This document shows, piece after piece, positions 1 through 8,236 of a stretch of 64,000 bases of DNA. The notes beneath the pieces were generated by a model. The model saw only the letters and a list, made by a program, of their open reading frames with translations. It was not told the DNA's origin and made no database searches. Made by a program: the position numbers and the translations under genes. This DNA comes from CAIVAT01 sp049317265 (lineage in GTDB: Bacteria; Bacteroidota; Bacteroidia; Bacteroidales; FEN-979): the NCBI GenBank assembly GCA_049317265.1, contig JBMOIP010000015.1, forward strand, positions 22,132 through 86,131. The letters are read 5' to 3'. Numbering within the stretch: the first letter of the stretch is position 1; each line of letters begins with the position of its first letter.

Positions 1-2379
1 CGGAATGCTGCGAACGTCGAGGACGATTCTCCCGGCAACCGGTGTTTCTGTCCATGAAGCAATTTTTGCTCCAACCATGGAGACCATCTCTATCATTAAC
101 GGATTCGTTAAAGTTCGCGGACAATCAATCATCAGAAAATCTTTTGCCGGGTTGGGAAACACCCTGGTGGACTTCAATGCACTGATATCATCCGTTCCCA
201 ATGACGATGTAATGGAGATATCATCGACCATAAAGATAAACCCATCATTGGTAACACACTGAATTCCAATATACACATCCTGATTTGTGTAGTTTGACAG
301 GCTGTAGGTTCTCCTGGTCCATTCGACCGGAGCAGATTCGGGAATGGTAGTCAGAGGGATGAAGCTTGAGACGGACTGGCTGGTATTTGAGACAGCAATA
401 TTGTACTTCTCATCCCCAAACTGGTTGTTATAGGTTTTAACCCATAATTCAATCTGCGGGTTTAATCCTAAACTCATCTTAGGAGAAATAAGCCATTTGT
501 CATTTGGGGCCATCGGAGGAATGGAAGAGAAGCAGCAACCCAGCCGCAGCCCGGAATGAGTCTGCATGTTCACCAGCGGAGGGGTTGTTTGTGCCGGGTT
601 AAAACAGATATAGGCCATTGGTTGATAATTGTGCGGAAAGGTAACATTTTGAATCCCATAGGTGGTTCCCCCCAGCACATCATAAACGGACCAGGGTACG
701 AACGACGTCGAAAAGTCGGTGAGAGATTCAAAATCCAGAGACATAAAGGTTGGGTAACCGTTCACCGTTATATAGCCCATTTTGATAATTGAATCTGTTG
801 TTGCCCCATTGCTTATTTTCAGGCTTACAGGGTAGATGCCTGCCGTGGTATATTTGATCCCGGAAGGATTTTTAAGGTTTGAAGCAGACGGGATTCCCCC
901 TGGAAATGTCCAGCTCCAGGAGACCGGCAGTCCCGACGACTGGTCCGAAAAATTAACCGTATCACCTACCCGAACTGAAGTTTTATCGGAGGTAAAATCA
1001 GCCGTAAGGAGCGATGTTGCTTCCGGTTTTACCTCCAGGTCGTCGATCATCATCAGGAAGTGGTCGGTTGACACACAATTGATGGCAACATATACCTTCT
1101 GATTGTTGAAATTTGAAAGGTTAAAGGTCTTCTTTGCCCATGCAGTAGTTGTTTGCAGAGGTTGTGCACCGGAGATAACCGTAAAACTGCCGGGATTGTT
1201 ATCCGTAGTTGAAACCGCCACGGTATAGGTATCCAGTCCGTAAAGATCAGTATACGACTTTACCCAGAAGGAGAAGCTGCCATTCGTACCAAGCTGAATC
1301 TGCGGGGAGATGAACCAGTCGTTGTTTGCCGGCGGGTTAGACGAGAAACAAGCCCCAAAGCGCCCCCCGGAATGAGGTTGTATGGCCGCATCGGTGAACA
1401 TCGACGGTGTTACCAATGCCGGGTTGAAAGCAAGAAAAGCCATGGGCTCTGCCTGGTGAGGATATGTATAGCCTGTTATTCCGTAAGTGTCATGAAGATC
1501 AACATCCTTTACGGTCCAGGTGTCGAATGTCATTGCAAAATCCTGTACGTTTTCAAAATTCATCACATAGCTGCCCGGAATGGGTGGAACGGAGACCAGA
1601 TTGAACAGCGCTCGCTGCGGATAGGAAAAATTTACGGAATCATAGAAAAGGCTGTCCAGTGAAAAATAACCATCATGCGAGCCTCCAGTACCCCAATTTA
1701 TATGAAACTTATCATCCCGGTATCCGTCGCACAGAAAATAGCGCTGGGACATGCCATTGATGGTATAACATACATTCAGGACCGGGTGATTGGCATCCAG
1801 TTCTGCTTTCATCATGGCGCTCCATTCAGGGCTGGTATACTGGCCCTTTAATTTCCAGGTGGCGCCATCAGGATATCCGAAATATTTTAATAACGCCGAA
1901 TCGATCTCTTCCGGAACAGAGGATGAGGCATTGGTGCCATAGTTCATATTTTGTGCTACCCCGCATTGATAAATCAAGCCCGGTATTGCTTCATTGCCCG
2001 GGGTTGCCGTATCAGGCATATTGCTCCAGTTGTAGGTTGTCGCCCCGAAATTGGCATATTGAATACCGTATTTCGGGTGAGCATATCCATGTTCCCCGGT
2101 TCCGTGGGAAGGATATTGGTAAAACTTCATGAGTTGAGCCATGGCGACTGCACCACCACCTGCCGGCACATGGAGGCATGTGCTGTGTGCGGCAGTGTCG
2201 TTCGGACAACGGCCATTGAAATAACAATCCTGCGACCATTTGGTGGTTATCATCGGGAGTTTTTCAATGACCCCCCTGAAGGTATTTGGCGCCATGTTCC
2301 TGGTAGCAGTCTGGCCAATAACCACCAACGGCAGAACCAGTGACAGCATGGCAGAAAGGAAAAGAAGCCTTGTTTTCAT
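1..2379 (-). CDS. Secreted C10 (streptopain-like) pseudopeptidase with adhesin/PKD domains and T9SS tail, 3' end missing
   Basis: The gene reads leftward from ATG at 2379 and leaves the window before its stop. A signal peptide (MKTRLLFLSAML...) is followed directly by a C10-peptidase fold. Family landmarks are AMAQLMKFYQYP (about residues 79-90), FGATTYNWSNMP, CGVAQNMNYG, FLCDGY and FHINWG. The position of the nucleophile (normally GCVATAMAQ) reads GGGAVAMAQ, so Cys is Gly75. The catalytic His of GHAFVCDGY reads QRYFLCDGY, so His is Arg. The protein therefore looks like a pseudoprotease. No long inhibitory prodomain lies between the signal and the fold. Then come a cleaved-adhesin/lectin-like domain, a PKD domain (VSWSWTFPGG), a second adhesin-like domain with matching MIDDLEV / MVDDISI motifs, and a T9SS sorting domain (RVFPNPAKDFLMID) cut by the edge, probably lacking only its last 20-30 residues. 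Export across the outer membrane by T9SS is inferred; its ligand is unknown. Confidence 0.85.
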   Translation of the reverse strand, partial: MKTRLLFLSAMLSLVLPLVVIGQTATRNMAPNTFRGVIEKLPMITTKWSQDCYFNGRCPNDTAAHSTCLHVPAGGGAVAMAQLMKFYQYPSHGTGEHGYAHPKYGIQYANFGATTYNWSNMPDTATPGNEAIPGLIYQCGVAQNMNYGTNASSSVPEEIDSALLKYFGYPDGATWKLKGQYTSPEWSAMMKAELDANHPVLNVCYTINGMSQRYFLCDGYRDDKFHINWGTGGSHDGYFSLDSLFYDSVNFSYPQRALFNLVSVPPIPGSYVMNFENVQDFAMTFDTWTVKDVDLHDTYGITGYTYPHQAEPMAFLAFNPALVTPSMFTDAAIQPHSGGRFGACFSSNPPANNDWFISPQIQLGTNGSFSFWVKSYTDLYGLDTYTVAVSTTDNNPGSFTVISGAQPLQTTTAWAKKTFNLSNFNNQKVYVAINCVSTDHFLMMIDDLEVKPEATSLLTADFTSDKTSVRVGDTVNFSDQSSGLPVSWSWTFPGGIPSASNLKNPSGIKYTTAGIYPVSLKISNGATTDSIIKMGYITVNGYPTFMSLDFESLTDFSTSFVPWSVYDVLGGTTYGIQNVTFPHNYQPMAYICFNPAQTTPPLVNMQTHSGLRLGCCFSSIPPMAPNDKWLISPKMSLGLNPQIELWVKTYNNQFGDEKYNIAVSNTSQSVSSFIPLTTIPESAPVEWTRRTYSLSNYTNQDVYIGIQCVTNDGFIFMVDDISITSSLGTDDISALKSTRVFPNPAKDFLMIDCPRTLTNPLMIEMVSMVGAKIASWTETPVAGRIVLDVRSIP

Positions 2380-2406
2380 AATGCGCAGATTACTGTTTTG
2401 AAAACA

Positions 2407-2414
2407 CAAAGGTA
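2407..2414 (-). promoter_or_regulatory. -7 box TACCTTTG of the C10-like gene
   Basis: On the minus strand this reads TACCTTTG, a full match to the Bacteroidota -7 consensus TAnnTTTG. It lies 27 nt upstream of the ATG at 2379, the usual distance, and supports that start. Confidence 0.6.
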
Positions 2415-2489
2415 ATGCTTTCAGATATTGGAAAAAAAGCTACTTTTACGCCCGATAGTAAAATCTTCTTCCACTACAACCAAAAACCC

Positions 2490-3923
2490 ATGAATCAAGC
2501 TGTTAGCCTAAAGAAAGATCCACCTGCCGCACTACGCTGGATCGTGCTGGTCTTCATCAGCCTCGCCATGTTTGGCAACTACTACATTTATGATTGTATC
2601 AGTCCGCTCGCCGACGTCTTAAAAACACAGCTTCATTTCACCGACAAAAACCTTGGTTTGTTGCAGGGCATATACAGCATCCCGAACATTTTCATGGTGC
2701 TGATCGGGGGTATTATCATCGATAAGATCGGTACCAAAAAAGCTGCACTCATCTTTGCCTGCCTGGTGTTTATCGGCGCCTTGTTTACAACCATCAAGGG
2801 TGACATTGTTTTTATGGCAACCGGACGTCTTATCTTTGGTCTGGGCGCTGAATCGATGATTGTAGCCATTACCACCATCCTTGCCAGATGGTTTAAGGGA
2901 AAAGAACTCTCCTTTGCCTTCGGACTCAACCTCAGCATTGCCAGGCTGGGATCGTTCCTGGCACTGAACTCACCGACATGGGGCAAATCGTTGTTCGATC
3001 AATGGCAGAAACCACTCTGGATCGCTGTTGGAGCTGGTGTGATCGCGGTAGTTACCCTGCTGATATATTATGTGATCGACATCTATTCGGAAAAAAACTA
3101 TTCGCTGCAGAAAGAGGGGAACCAGGATAAGGTTGTCCTGAAGGATCTTTTTAAATTCGGGAAATCATTCTGGTTCATCACACTGCTTTGCATCACCTTC
3201 TATTCGGCCATGTTCCCATTCCAGACCTTTGCCGTGAAATTCTTCAAAGATGTTCATCTTGCCGGGGTTCCCGATGATGTTGCACGCGGCATGGGCGGTT
3301 TTCTATCCAGCCTGCTCACTCTTTCAGCCATGATCCTCACCCCTATCTTCGGGCTTCTGTCGGATAAAATCGGGAAACGTTCACTGCTGATGATGTTCGG
3401 ATCGTTGCTGATCATTCCGGTATATCTGATCATGGGTTATGTTGTTCATTCTGTTGACCTTCCGCCGTCGGTGGTCTCCATATTCTCCTCCGCCGACCAG
3501 AGTACGGGATTCATCGGAGGCATTGTTTATTTTGGAACCATGATCGGCACCCTGTTCAGCTATTTTCCGAACATTGCCATCCCCATGGTTATCATGGGAA
3601 TTGCATTTTCGCTGATCCCCGCCATCATGTGGCCTTCGGTAGCCTTGATTGTTGACAACTCCAAACTTGGCACTGCTTATGGTCTGATGACCATGATCCA
3701 GAACATCGGGCTGGCCGGTTTCAACCTGATGATCGGTTGGTCCAACGACTTCTCCGGTGCAAGCGCCCAAAATCCGGGTGGGTATCACCTTGGAATGTGG
3801 ATATTCAGCAGCCTTGGCTTCTTTGGATTGTTCTTTGCCTTTATGCTCAGGCGAAATGAAAAGGGTCCGAATGCCCATGGACTCGAATATGGAACAAAGT
3901 ACAATAAAAGGCCAGTTAAATGA
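2490..3923 (+). CDS. MFS transporter, MFSD1-like
   Basis: A 477-residue, twelve-helix major facilitator permease of the inner membrane. The frame is open from 2415, but the ATG at 2490 (MNQAVSLKK) gives a normal cytoplasmic N-terminus before helix 1 (WIVLVFISLAMFGNYYIYD). The loop 2-3 signature is DKIGTKKA. The stretch GRLIFGLGAES...WFKGKELSFAFGLNLS..RLGS closely resembles the eukaryotic lysosomal transporter MFSD1 (remembered sequence, not an alignment). A second MFS motif, SDKIGKRSLL, opens the second half. The substrate cannot be read from sequence. The stop overlaps the start of mqnB (ATGA), so the two are probably translationally coupled, which may hint at a nucleoside- or metabolite-related cargo, but this is only inference. 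Confidence 0.85.
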   Translation: MNQAVSLKKDPPAALRWIVLVFISLAMFGNYYIYDCISPLADVLKTQLHFTDKNLGLLQGIYSIPNIFMVLIGGIIIDKIGTKKAALIFACLVFIGALFTTIKGDIVFMATGRLIFGLGAESMIVAITTILARWFKGKELSFAFGLNLSIARLGSFLALNSPTWGKSLFDQWQKPLWIAVGAGVIAVVTLLIYYVIDIYSEKNYSLQKEGNQDKVVLKDLFKFGKSFWFITLLCITFYSAMFPFQTFAVKFFKDVHLAGVPDDVARGMGGFLSSLLTLSAMILTPIFGLLSDKIGKRSLLMMFGSLLIIPVYLIMGYVVHSVDLPPSVVSIFSSADQSTGFIGGIVYFGTMIGTLFSYFPNIAIPMVIMGIAFSLIPAIMWPSVALIVDNSKLGTAYGLMTMIQNIGLAGFNLMIGWSNDFSGASAQNPGGYHLGMWIFSSLGFFGLFFAFMLRRNEKGPNAHGLEYGTKYNKRPVK

Positions 3924-4621
3924 GAATCCTGGTTGTTGCAGCCACCCTGTTTGAAATAAGGCCATTTGTTAACAAGCTGCATTCCACGGGAAGAAAAAGT
4001 GAGAACATAACCGGGTACAGTTGTCCGGGTCATGAAATCGATGTGTTGATCACCGGGGTAGGAATGGTGCCCACCGCCTATTATCTTGGCCGTCAACTTG
4101 CAGTTCAGCGATACGATCTTTCGATCAACGCAGGGATCGCCGGCACCTTTTCCAGGTCGCTGTCCCTGGGCGCTGTTGTTCAAGTTGTTGAAGATTGTGT
4201 TCCCGAACTGGGAGCAGAAGACGGGGATAATTTCCTTTCTGTCTTCGAACTGGGGCTGTCAGACCCTGATGCAACGCCCTACCAGGGAGGCAAACTGGTG
4301 AATAACACCATGGCTTCCCTGCCATGGAACAACATACAGGTTATCAGTAAACTGCCTCATGTCAAGGCAATCACCTCAAACACGGTCCGCGGGAGTGCTG
4401 CGAGTATTGCCCGGATCCTTCGCATCGCCACTGCCGACATCGAAAGCATGGAGGGCGCTGCATTTTTCTATGCCTGCCTCAGTGAAAAAGTACCATGCCT
4501 TCAAATAAGGGCCGTTTCAAACTATGTTGAAGAGCGGGACAAATCGAACTGGAACCTTGACCTGGCCTTGAAAAACCTGAACAAGACGATGTGGAAAATC
4601 GTCTCCACCCTCCCAAATTGA
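3920..4621 (+). CDS. mqnB: Futalosine hydrolase MqnB
   Basis: A 233-residue member of the nucleoside phosphorylase/MTA-SAH nucleosidase fold. Futalosine hydrolase removes the base from futalosine to give dehypoxanthine futalosine in the alternative (futalosine) menaquinone pathway in the cytoplasm. Family landmarks are LITGVGMVPTAY, INAGIAGTFSRSL, LGAED, ITSNTVRGSAASIAR, DIESMEGAAFFYAC and IRAVSNYVEERDKSNWNL; the ESMEGAA stretch holds the catalytic and ribose-binding residues. It starts within the stop of the MFS gene (ATGA overlap) and is followed by mqnD after about 120 bp. The pair of pathway genes makes the assignment firm. Confidence 0.93.
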   Translation: MRILVVAATLFEIRPFVNKLHSTGRKSENITGYSCPGHEIDVLITGVGMVPTAYYLGRQLAVQRYDLSINAGIAGTFSRSLSLGAVVQVVEDCVPELGAEDGDNFLSVFELGLSDPDATPYQGGKLVNNTMASLPWNNIQVISKLPHVKAITSNTVRGSAASIARILRIATADIESMEGAAFFYACLSEKVPCLQIRAVSNYVEERDKSNWNLDLALKNLNKTMWKIVSTLPN

Positions 4622-4714
4622 AATTGAGAGACATCCAGCTTTCCATTGATATTTATTAACGGATAGGCTTACAAATCTCATGTTAATTAATTAACAGATT
4701 CGCGCTTTTGTTAT

Positions 4715-4722
4715 TAAATTTG
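4715..4722 (+). promoter_or_regulatory. -7 box TAAATTTG upstream of mqnD
   Basis: TAAATTTG matches TAnnTTTG and ends 22 nt before ATG 4745. It suggests mqnD and the following decarboxylase gene have their own promoter despite the close mqnB. The rest of the 4622-4744 gap is AT-rich and shows no gene. Confidence 0.55.
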
Positions 4723-4744
4723 CTTGTTTCCAATTCTTGTTTGT

Positions 4745-5548
4745 ATGTTGTCACTCGCGATCTCCCCCTGCCCTAACGACACATTTATCTTTGACGCGCT
4801 CATTCACAACAGGATAAGTCTTGAAGGTTTGAAATTTAATTGCCAGATGCATGATGTTGAGACCCTCAACAACATGGCCATGGCCGGGGGCATCGACATT
4901 CTCAAAGTTAGTTTCTTTACCTATCTTTTACTGCAGCAAAACTATGTACTGCTCGATTCCGGCAGTGCGATGGGCTTTGGCAACGGACCGTTACTCATAA
5001 GTAAAAAGGATTACACCCTGGAGGATCTTCCAGGTCTGACCGTTGCTGTTCCCGGTCAATTTACAACGGCACACATGCTGTTCAGGATTGCATCCCCCGG
5101 CGTTCGAAAGAAGGAATTCATGATGTTTTCTGAAATAGAGGATGCTGTTTTATCCGGAAGGGTAGATGCAGGGGTCATCATCCATGAAAACCGCTTCACC
5201 TATGAGCAGAAGGGGCTGAAAAAAATACTTGACCTTGGCACCTACTGGGAGAAACTTACCGGCTCACCCATCCCGCTTGGAGGGATCCTGGCCAGGAAAG
5301 GGCTTGGGTACAATGTGATCAACAAACTCAACCGCATCATGTACCGCAGTGTTGAATATGCCATGAAACACCCTGAGGAGGCCATGCCGTTTGTCCGTGC
5401 ACACGCCCAGGAGATGGATGACGAGGTGATGAAAAAACATATCCACCTGTATGTCAATGAGAACACCCTGAGCCTGGGAACCGGAGGTAAAGTTGCACTT
5501 ACAAAACTGCAGAAGATCGCCAGGGAAAAGGGACTCATTGGGAAATAG
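4745..5548 (+). CDS. mqnD: 1,4-dihydroxy-6-naphthoate synthase MqnD
   Basis: A 267-residue periplasmic-binding-protein-fold enzyme that converts cyclic dehypoxanthine futalosine to 1,4-dihydroxy-6-naphthoate in menaquinone biosynthesis. The family N-terminus LAISPCPNDTFIFDAL begins right after ATG 4745. A frame open from TTG 4724 would add seven residues that the family lacks and would overlap the -7 box. Other landmarks are the substrate-cleft stretch KVSFFTYLLLQQNYVLLDSG, GFGNGPLL, PGQFTTAHMLFRI and DAGVIIHENRFTY. The gene is followed by the decarboxylase at 5560 with an 11-bp gap, so they are probably one transcript. The radical-SAM steps (mqnC/E) are not in this window. Confidence 0.93.
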   Translation: MLSLAISPCPNDTFIFDALIHNRISLEGLKFNCQMHDVETLNNMAMAGGIDILKVSFFTYLLLQQNYVLLDSGSAMGFGNGPLLISKKDYTLEDLPGLTVAVPGQFTTAHMLFRIASPGVRKKEFMMFSEIEDAVLSGRVDAGVIIHENRFTYEQKGLKKILDLGTYWEKLTGSPIPLGGILARKGLGYNVINKLNRIMYRSVEYAMKHPEEAMPFVRAHAQEMDDEVMKKHIHLYVNENTLSLGTGGKVALTKLQKIAREKGLIGK

Positions 5549-5559
5549 GGAATATCGGG

Positions 5560-6849
5560 ATGGGAAAACCGGATAACGACTTGATTGGCGCCACATTACG
5601 TGCAGCACTTCTCAACGGACTGGTAAGAGAAGAGGATACTGCACTTATTTTCTACGACCTTGATTACCTGGAAACCAGGATATTGCAACTCATCACAAGC
5701 TTCCCGGATACTGCTCTCCACGCACTTGCCATTAAAGCCAATCCCCTGCGGAAGATCATGGAACTGGTAAGGGAGGCCTCTACAAATATCGGGGTTGAAG
5801 CCGCATCGGTTGGAGAGGTAGCCATGGCCCTGAATGCGGGGTACCGGCCCAACAAGATTGTATTTGACTCCCCTGTAAAAACAATGACCGACCTCCGGTT
5901 TGCGATAGACCGGGGCGTTCATCTGAATATAGATAATTTCTCAGAGCTTGACCGGGTTGAGTCCATTCTCATGAAGGGCTCCCCAAGCACCGGATCCTTT
6001 GGATTAAGGATCAATCCTCAGATCGGCATCGGTTCCATTGCCGGTTCAAGCGTGGCAGGTGAATATTCAAAATTTGGCATCCCGCTGAAGAACAACCGCA
6101 AAAAACTTGAGGCAGCCTATTTGACACACTCCTGGCTAACAGGTGTGCACCTTCATGTAGGCTCCCAGGGATGCCCGGTTCAGATGCTAACCGATGCCAT
6201 TGGCATCCTCTACGACTTTGTCTTGGAAATCAATACCAGGAGGAAGAGAATAGGGTTTCCTCCAATCTCCGTTTTTGACATTGGCGGAGGACTTCCAATC
6301 TCCTACCAACCAGGAACCCCGGCACCTGCCATGGAGACGTATGCCGGCAAAATAACCGAACGGGCTCCCCTCCTGTTTGATAAGTCCTCATTCAGGATGA
6401 TTACCGAATTCGGACGGTGGACCTATACCAATTCCGGCTGGACAGCCAGCCGTGTGGAATATGTAAAGTGCGATCCTTCGGTCAATACCGCCATGATCCA
6501 TGTCGGTGCCGACCTGTTCCTCCGGGAATGCCTGAATCCGAAAGACTGGCATCACGAATACAGCCTGTTTGACAAGAACGGAATGCCAAAGGCGGGTGTC
6601 GATGAAAATCCTTACAACCTGGCGGGGCCGCTCTGTTTTTCAGGGGATATTCTGGCAAAAAACGTTATGCTGCCAATGGTCGAGGAGGGAGATTACCTCG
6701 TGATCCATGATACAGGGGGCTATACTTTCAGCATGTGGTCACGATACAACAGCCGGCAAACACCAAGGATCATTGGCTATCGAGGCGATCATTTTGAAAT
6801 ATTAAAAGAGAGGGAGTCGCTGGAGGAGTTGGGGGATTTCTGGGTTTGA
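5560..6849 (+). CDS. LysA-fold PLP-dependent decarboxylase of uncertain substrate
   Basis: A 429-residue fold-type III PLP enzyme related to diaminopimelate decarboxylase. The Schiff-base lysine is Lys59 in ALAIKANP. His198 lies in HLHVGSQG, the phosphate-binding glycines are 242-244 in DIGGGLPISY, and the C-terminal barrel holds HDTGGYTFSMWSRYNSR. Two substrate-pocket signatures deviate from true diaminopimelate decarboxylases: the usual EPGR is EFGR (283-286) and the usual CESGD is CFSGD (359-363), removing the Glu that contacts the distal end of diaminopimelate. It may therefore act on another amino acid or polyamine precursor. Alternatives are a carboxynorspermidine decarboxylase-like or Y4yA-like enzyme. 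It lies 11 bp after mqnD. Its TGA is followed at once by an octamer array. Confidence 0.8.
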   Translation: MGKPDNDLIGATLRAALLNGLVREEDTALIFYDLDYLETRILQLITSFPDTALHALAIKANPLRKIMELVREASTNIGVEAASVGEVAMALNAGYRPNKIVFDSPVKTMTDLRFAIDRGVHLNIDNFSELDRVESILMKGSPSTGSFGLRINPQIGIGSIAGSSVAGEYSKFGIPLKNNRKKLEAAYLTHSWLTGVHLHVGSQGCPVQMLTDAIGILYDFVLEINTRRKRIGFPPISVFDIGGGLPISYQPGTPAPAMETYAGKITERAPLLFDKSSFRMITEFGRWTYTNSGWTASRVEYVKCDPSVNTAMIHVGADLFLRECLNPKDWHHEYSLFDKNGMPKAGVDENPYNLAGPLCFSGDILAKNVMLPMVEEGDYLVIHDTGGYTFSMWSRYNSRQTPRIIGYRGDHFEILKERESLEELGDFWV

Positions 6850-6883
6850 CGAGCGGACGAGTGGACAAGTGGACAAGTGGACG
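6850..6883 (+). repeat. Octamer array (GGACGAGT/GGACAAGT) after a stop codon
   Basis: The array begins at the base after the TGA ending at 6849 and holds about four 8-bp units (GAGCGGAC, GAGTGGAC, AAGTGGAC twice). It fills the gap between two convergent genes. The G-rich strand is the sense strand of the upstream decarboxylase gene. Confidence 0.85.
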
Positions 6884-6886
6884 GTA

Positions 6887-7420
6887 CTAGGCGCCTTTTT
6901 CACCGGCGAACTGGTCGTCTTTGTTTTTGAAGAGAACGTTAAAAGTTGTAAGGCTGCCATAGACACGGGTGATATACTGTTGCATGTCGACCTTCTCCAG
7001 GTCGGTCAGTTCGCTGGCATTTAATTTTTGTTCCAATACACGAAGCCTGTCGCGTACCATGACAATCTTGTGAAAAAAAGTCTCCATGGGAACCTCTTTC
7101 TCTTTTAGGCCGATTTCACCGGGATACATCACCAGCTTTCCTCCAGCCCATTTTGGACCAATAGGAACTGTTTCATGAATATCGCTGAAGCGTTGCAGCA
7201 CCCTGATCAGGCTCTTCTCAAGTTTTTCAAAGGTGACCAGTTCTGATGAAGTCTCAACGGCTTCGATGGTTTCCAATCCCTCAAAATCTCGTTTAATCAC
7301 ACGGGTTCCATGTTCGATGAAGGTAATTTCCCAGGCATCCGACCTCACCTGGATAATAACTCCTTTTCCAAACTGAGGGTGTTTCACCCTTGAGCCGATT
7401 CCCAAAGTTGTTTCCGACAT
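6887..7420 (-). CDS. Conserved hypothetical protein with Tudor/KOW-like N-terminus
   Basis: A 177-residue soluble protein with no signal peptide. The N-terminus (IGSRVKHPQFGKGVIIQV...WEITFIEHGTRVI) resembles the small Tudor/CarD-like beta-barrels found at the end of UvrD/PcrA helicases or in CarD, which often bind RNA polymerase or nucleic acid. The remainder (residues 60-177) is predicted mostly helical. The family seems widespread in Bacteroidota, but I know no function for it. ATG 7420 is preferred over an in-frame TTG at 7432. Its stop lies three bases from the octamer array that separates it from the convergent decarboxylase gene. Confidence 0.7.
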   Translation of the reverse strand: MSETTLGIGSRVKHPQFGKGVIIQVRSDAWEITFIEHGTRVIKRDFEGLETIEAVETSSELVTFEKLEKSLIRVLQRFSDIHETVPIGPKWAGGKLVMYPGEIGLKEKEVPMETFFHKIVMVRDRLRVLEQKLNASELTDLEKVDMQQYITRVYGSLTTFNVLFKNKDDQFAGEKGA

Positions 7421-7488
7421 GTCACTGATCAATTGATATACAACATTATTTTATTTTCCCAGGGGAAGAGTAGCAACAAGGTCCCCGG

Positions 7489-8115
7489 TTACTTACTTTT
7501 GATGCACCTAACAGAGAACCCAGAATTTTTATCGTTGGAACTTTCTCCCATCTCCTTTGACCCGTGAACGAACAACATGTTGTTCCCCACACTGTCATTC
7601 ACCTTGCCCGATGTCCAGCAACCACCCCAAAAATTAAGTCCAATGCATGAACCATCCGGATGTCTTACCCCGCTCAACAGGGTGGATGGAAGTACCGGGC
7701 GGCCCGATCCGAATGGGACGCTGGTTTTACCAATTGTATCAAGCAATAAAACCTTCTCTCCTGCAACTTTGCTTCCTCCCAGGGCCTGGACAACGGTCGC
7801 CCACTCCTTATCAGAAGGCAGGTGCCAGCCTTTGGGACAGGCAGTTTGGGCTGACTTCCAGGAGAAGAGCCTTCCAAAAGCAGCCTCTGTGACGGTATCG
7901 TCGTTATATGCCCAGCTTCCTGATGGCAATTTAACCCTCAGATTTTCGGTCATCCAAACCTGGGTGCCGATCTTTACCCAATTATAGGAATGGCCGTCTC
8001 TCGAATCCTTGAAAGTACCCTTATCCTGGGCAGTGATGAATGCAGGAATAAAAGAGAAGCCGATAAACAGTATAAAGGCAAGGCGCAATGCTGATGTACA
8101 AGGTAATTTAGTCAT
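7489..8115 (-). CDS. Secreted FISUMP-domain protein
   Basis: A 208-residue exported protein. After a signal peptide (about 30 residues, ending near FITAQD) the whole mature part is one Fibrobacter succinogenes major paralogous domain (FISUMP). Typical features are DSRDGHSYNWVKIGTQVWM, TENLRV, GRLFSWKSAQTACPKGWHLPS, EW and the end GFSVRCIKS. These domains occur on secreted and surface proteins of Bacteroidota and Fibrobacteres; their function is not known. No lipobox or T9SS tail is visible, so the protein may be periplasmic or released. ATG 8115 is preferred over TTG 8124. Confidence 0.8.
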   Translation of the reverse strand: MTKLPCTSALRLAFILFIGFSFIPAFITAQDKGTFKDSRDGHSYNWVKIGTQVWMTENLRVKLPSGSWAYNDDTVTEAAFGRLFSWKSAQTACPKGWHLPSDKEWATVVQALGGSKVAGEKVLLLDTIGKTSVPFGSGRPVLPSTLLSGVRHPDGSCIGLNFWGGCWTSGKVNDSVGNNMLFVHGSKEMGESSNDKNSGFSVRCIKSK

Positions 8116-8199
8116 AAGGGTCAAGTTTAAATTGATGAAACCAGGGTGTAAAAGTAATCAGAAATTAACAACACTGTACAAATTGCACCATACTTTGCC

Positions 8200-8207
8200 T
8201 ACTTTTG
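8200..8207 (+). promoter_or_regulatory. -7 box TACTTTTG of the hldD-like gene
   Basis: TACTTTTG matches TAnnTTTG and lies 29 nt before ATG 8237. It falls inside the longer open frame that runs from 8009, so it supports the internal start at 8237. Confidence 0.6.
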
Positions 8208-8236
8208 TAAAAAAGATCAGATCTAAACGAAGCGCT

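Noticed and set aside
8009..8236. N-terminal extension of the HldD-like protein
   Set aside because: It precedes the Rossmann motif, has no family counterpart, and contains the -7 box at 8200.
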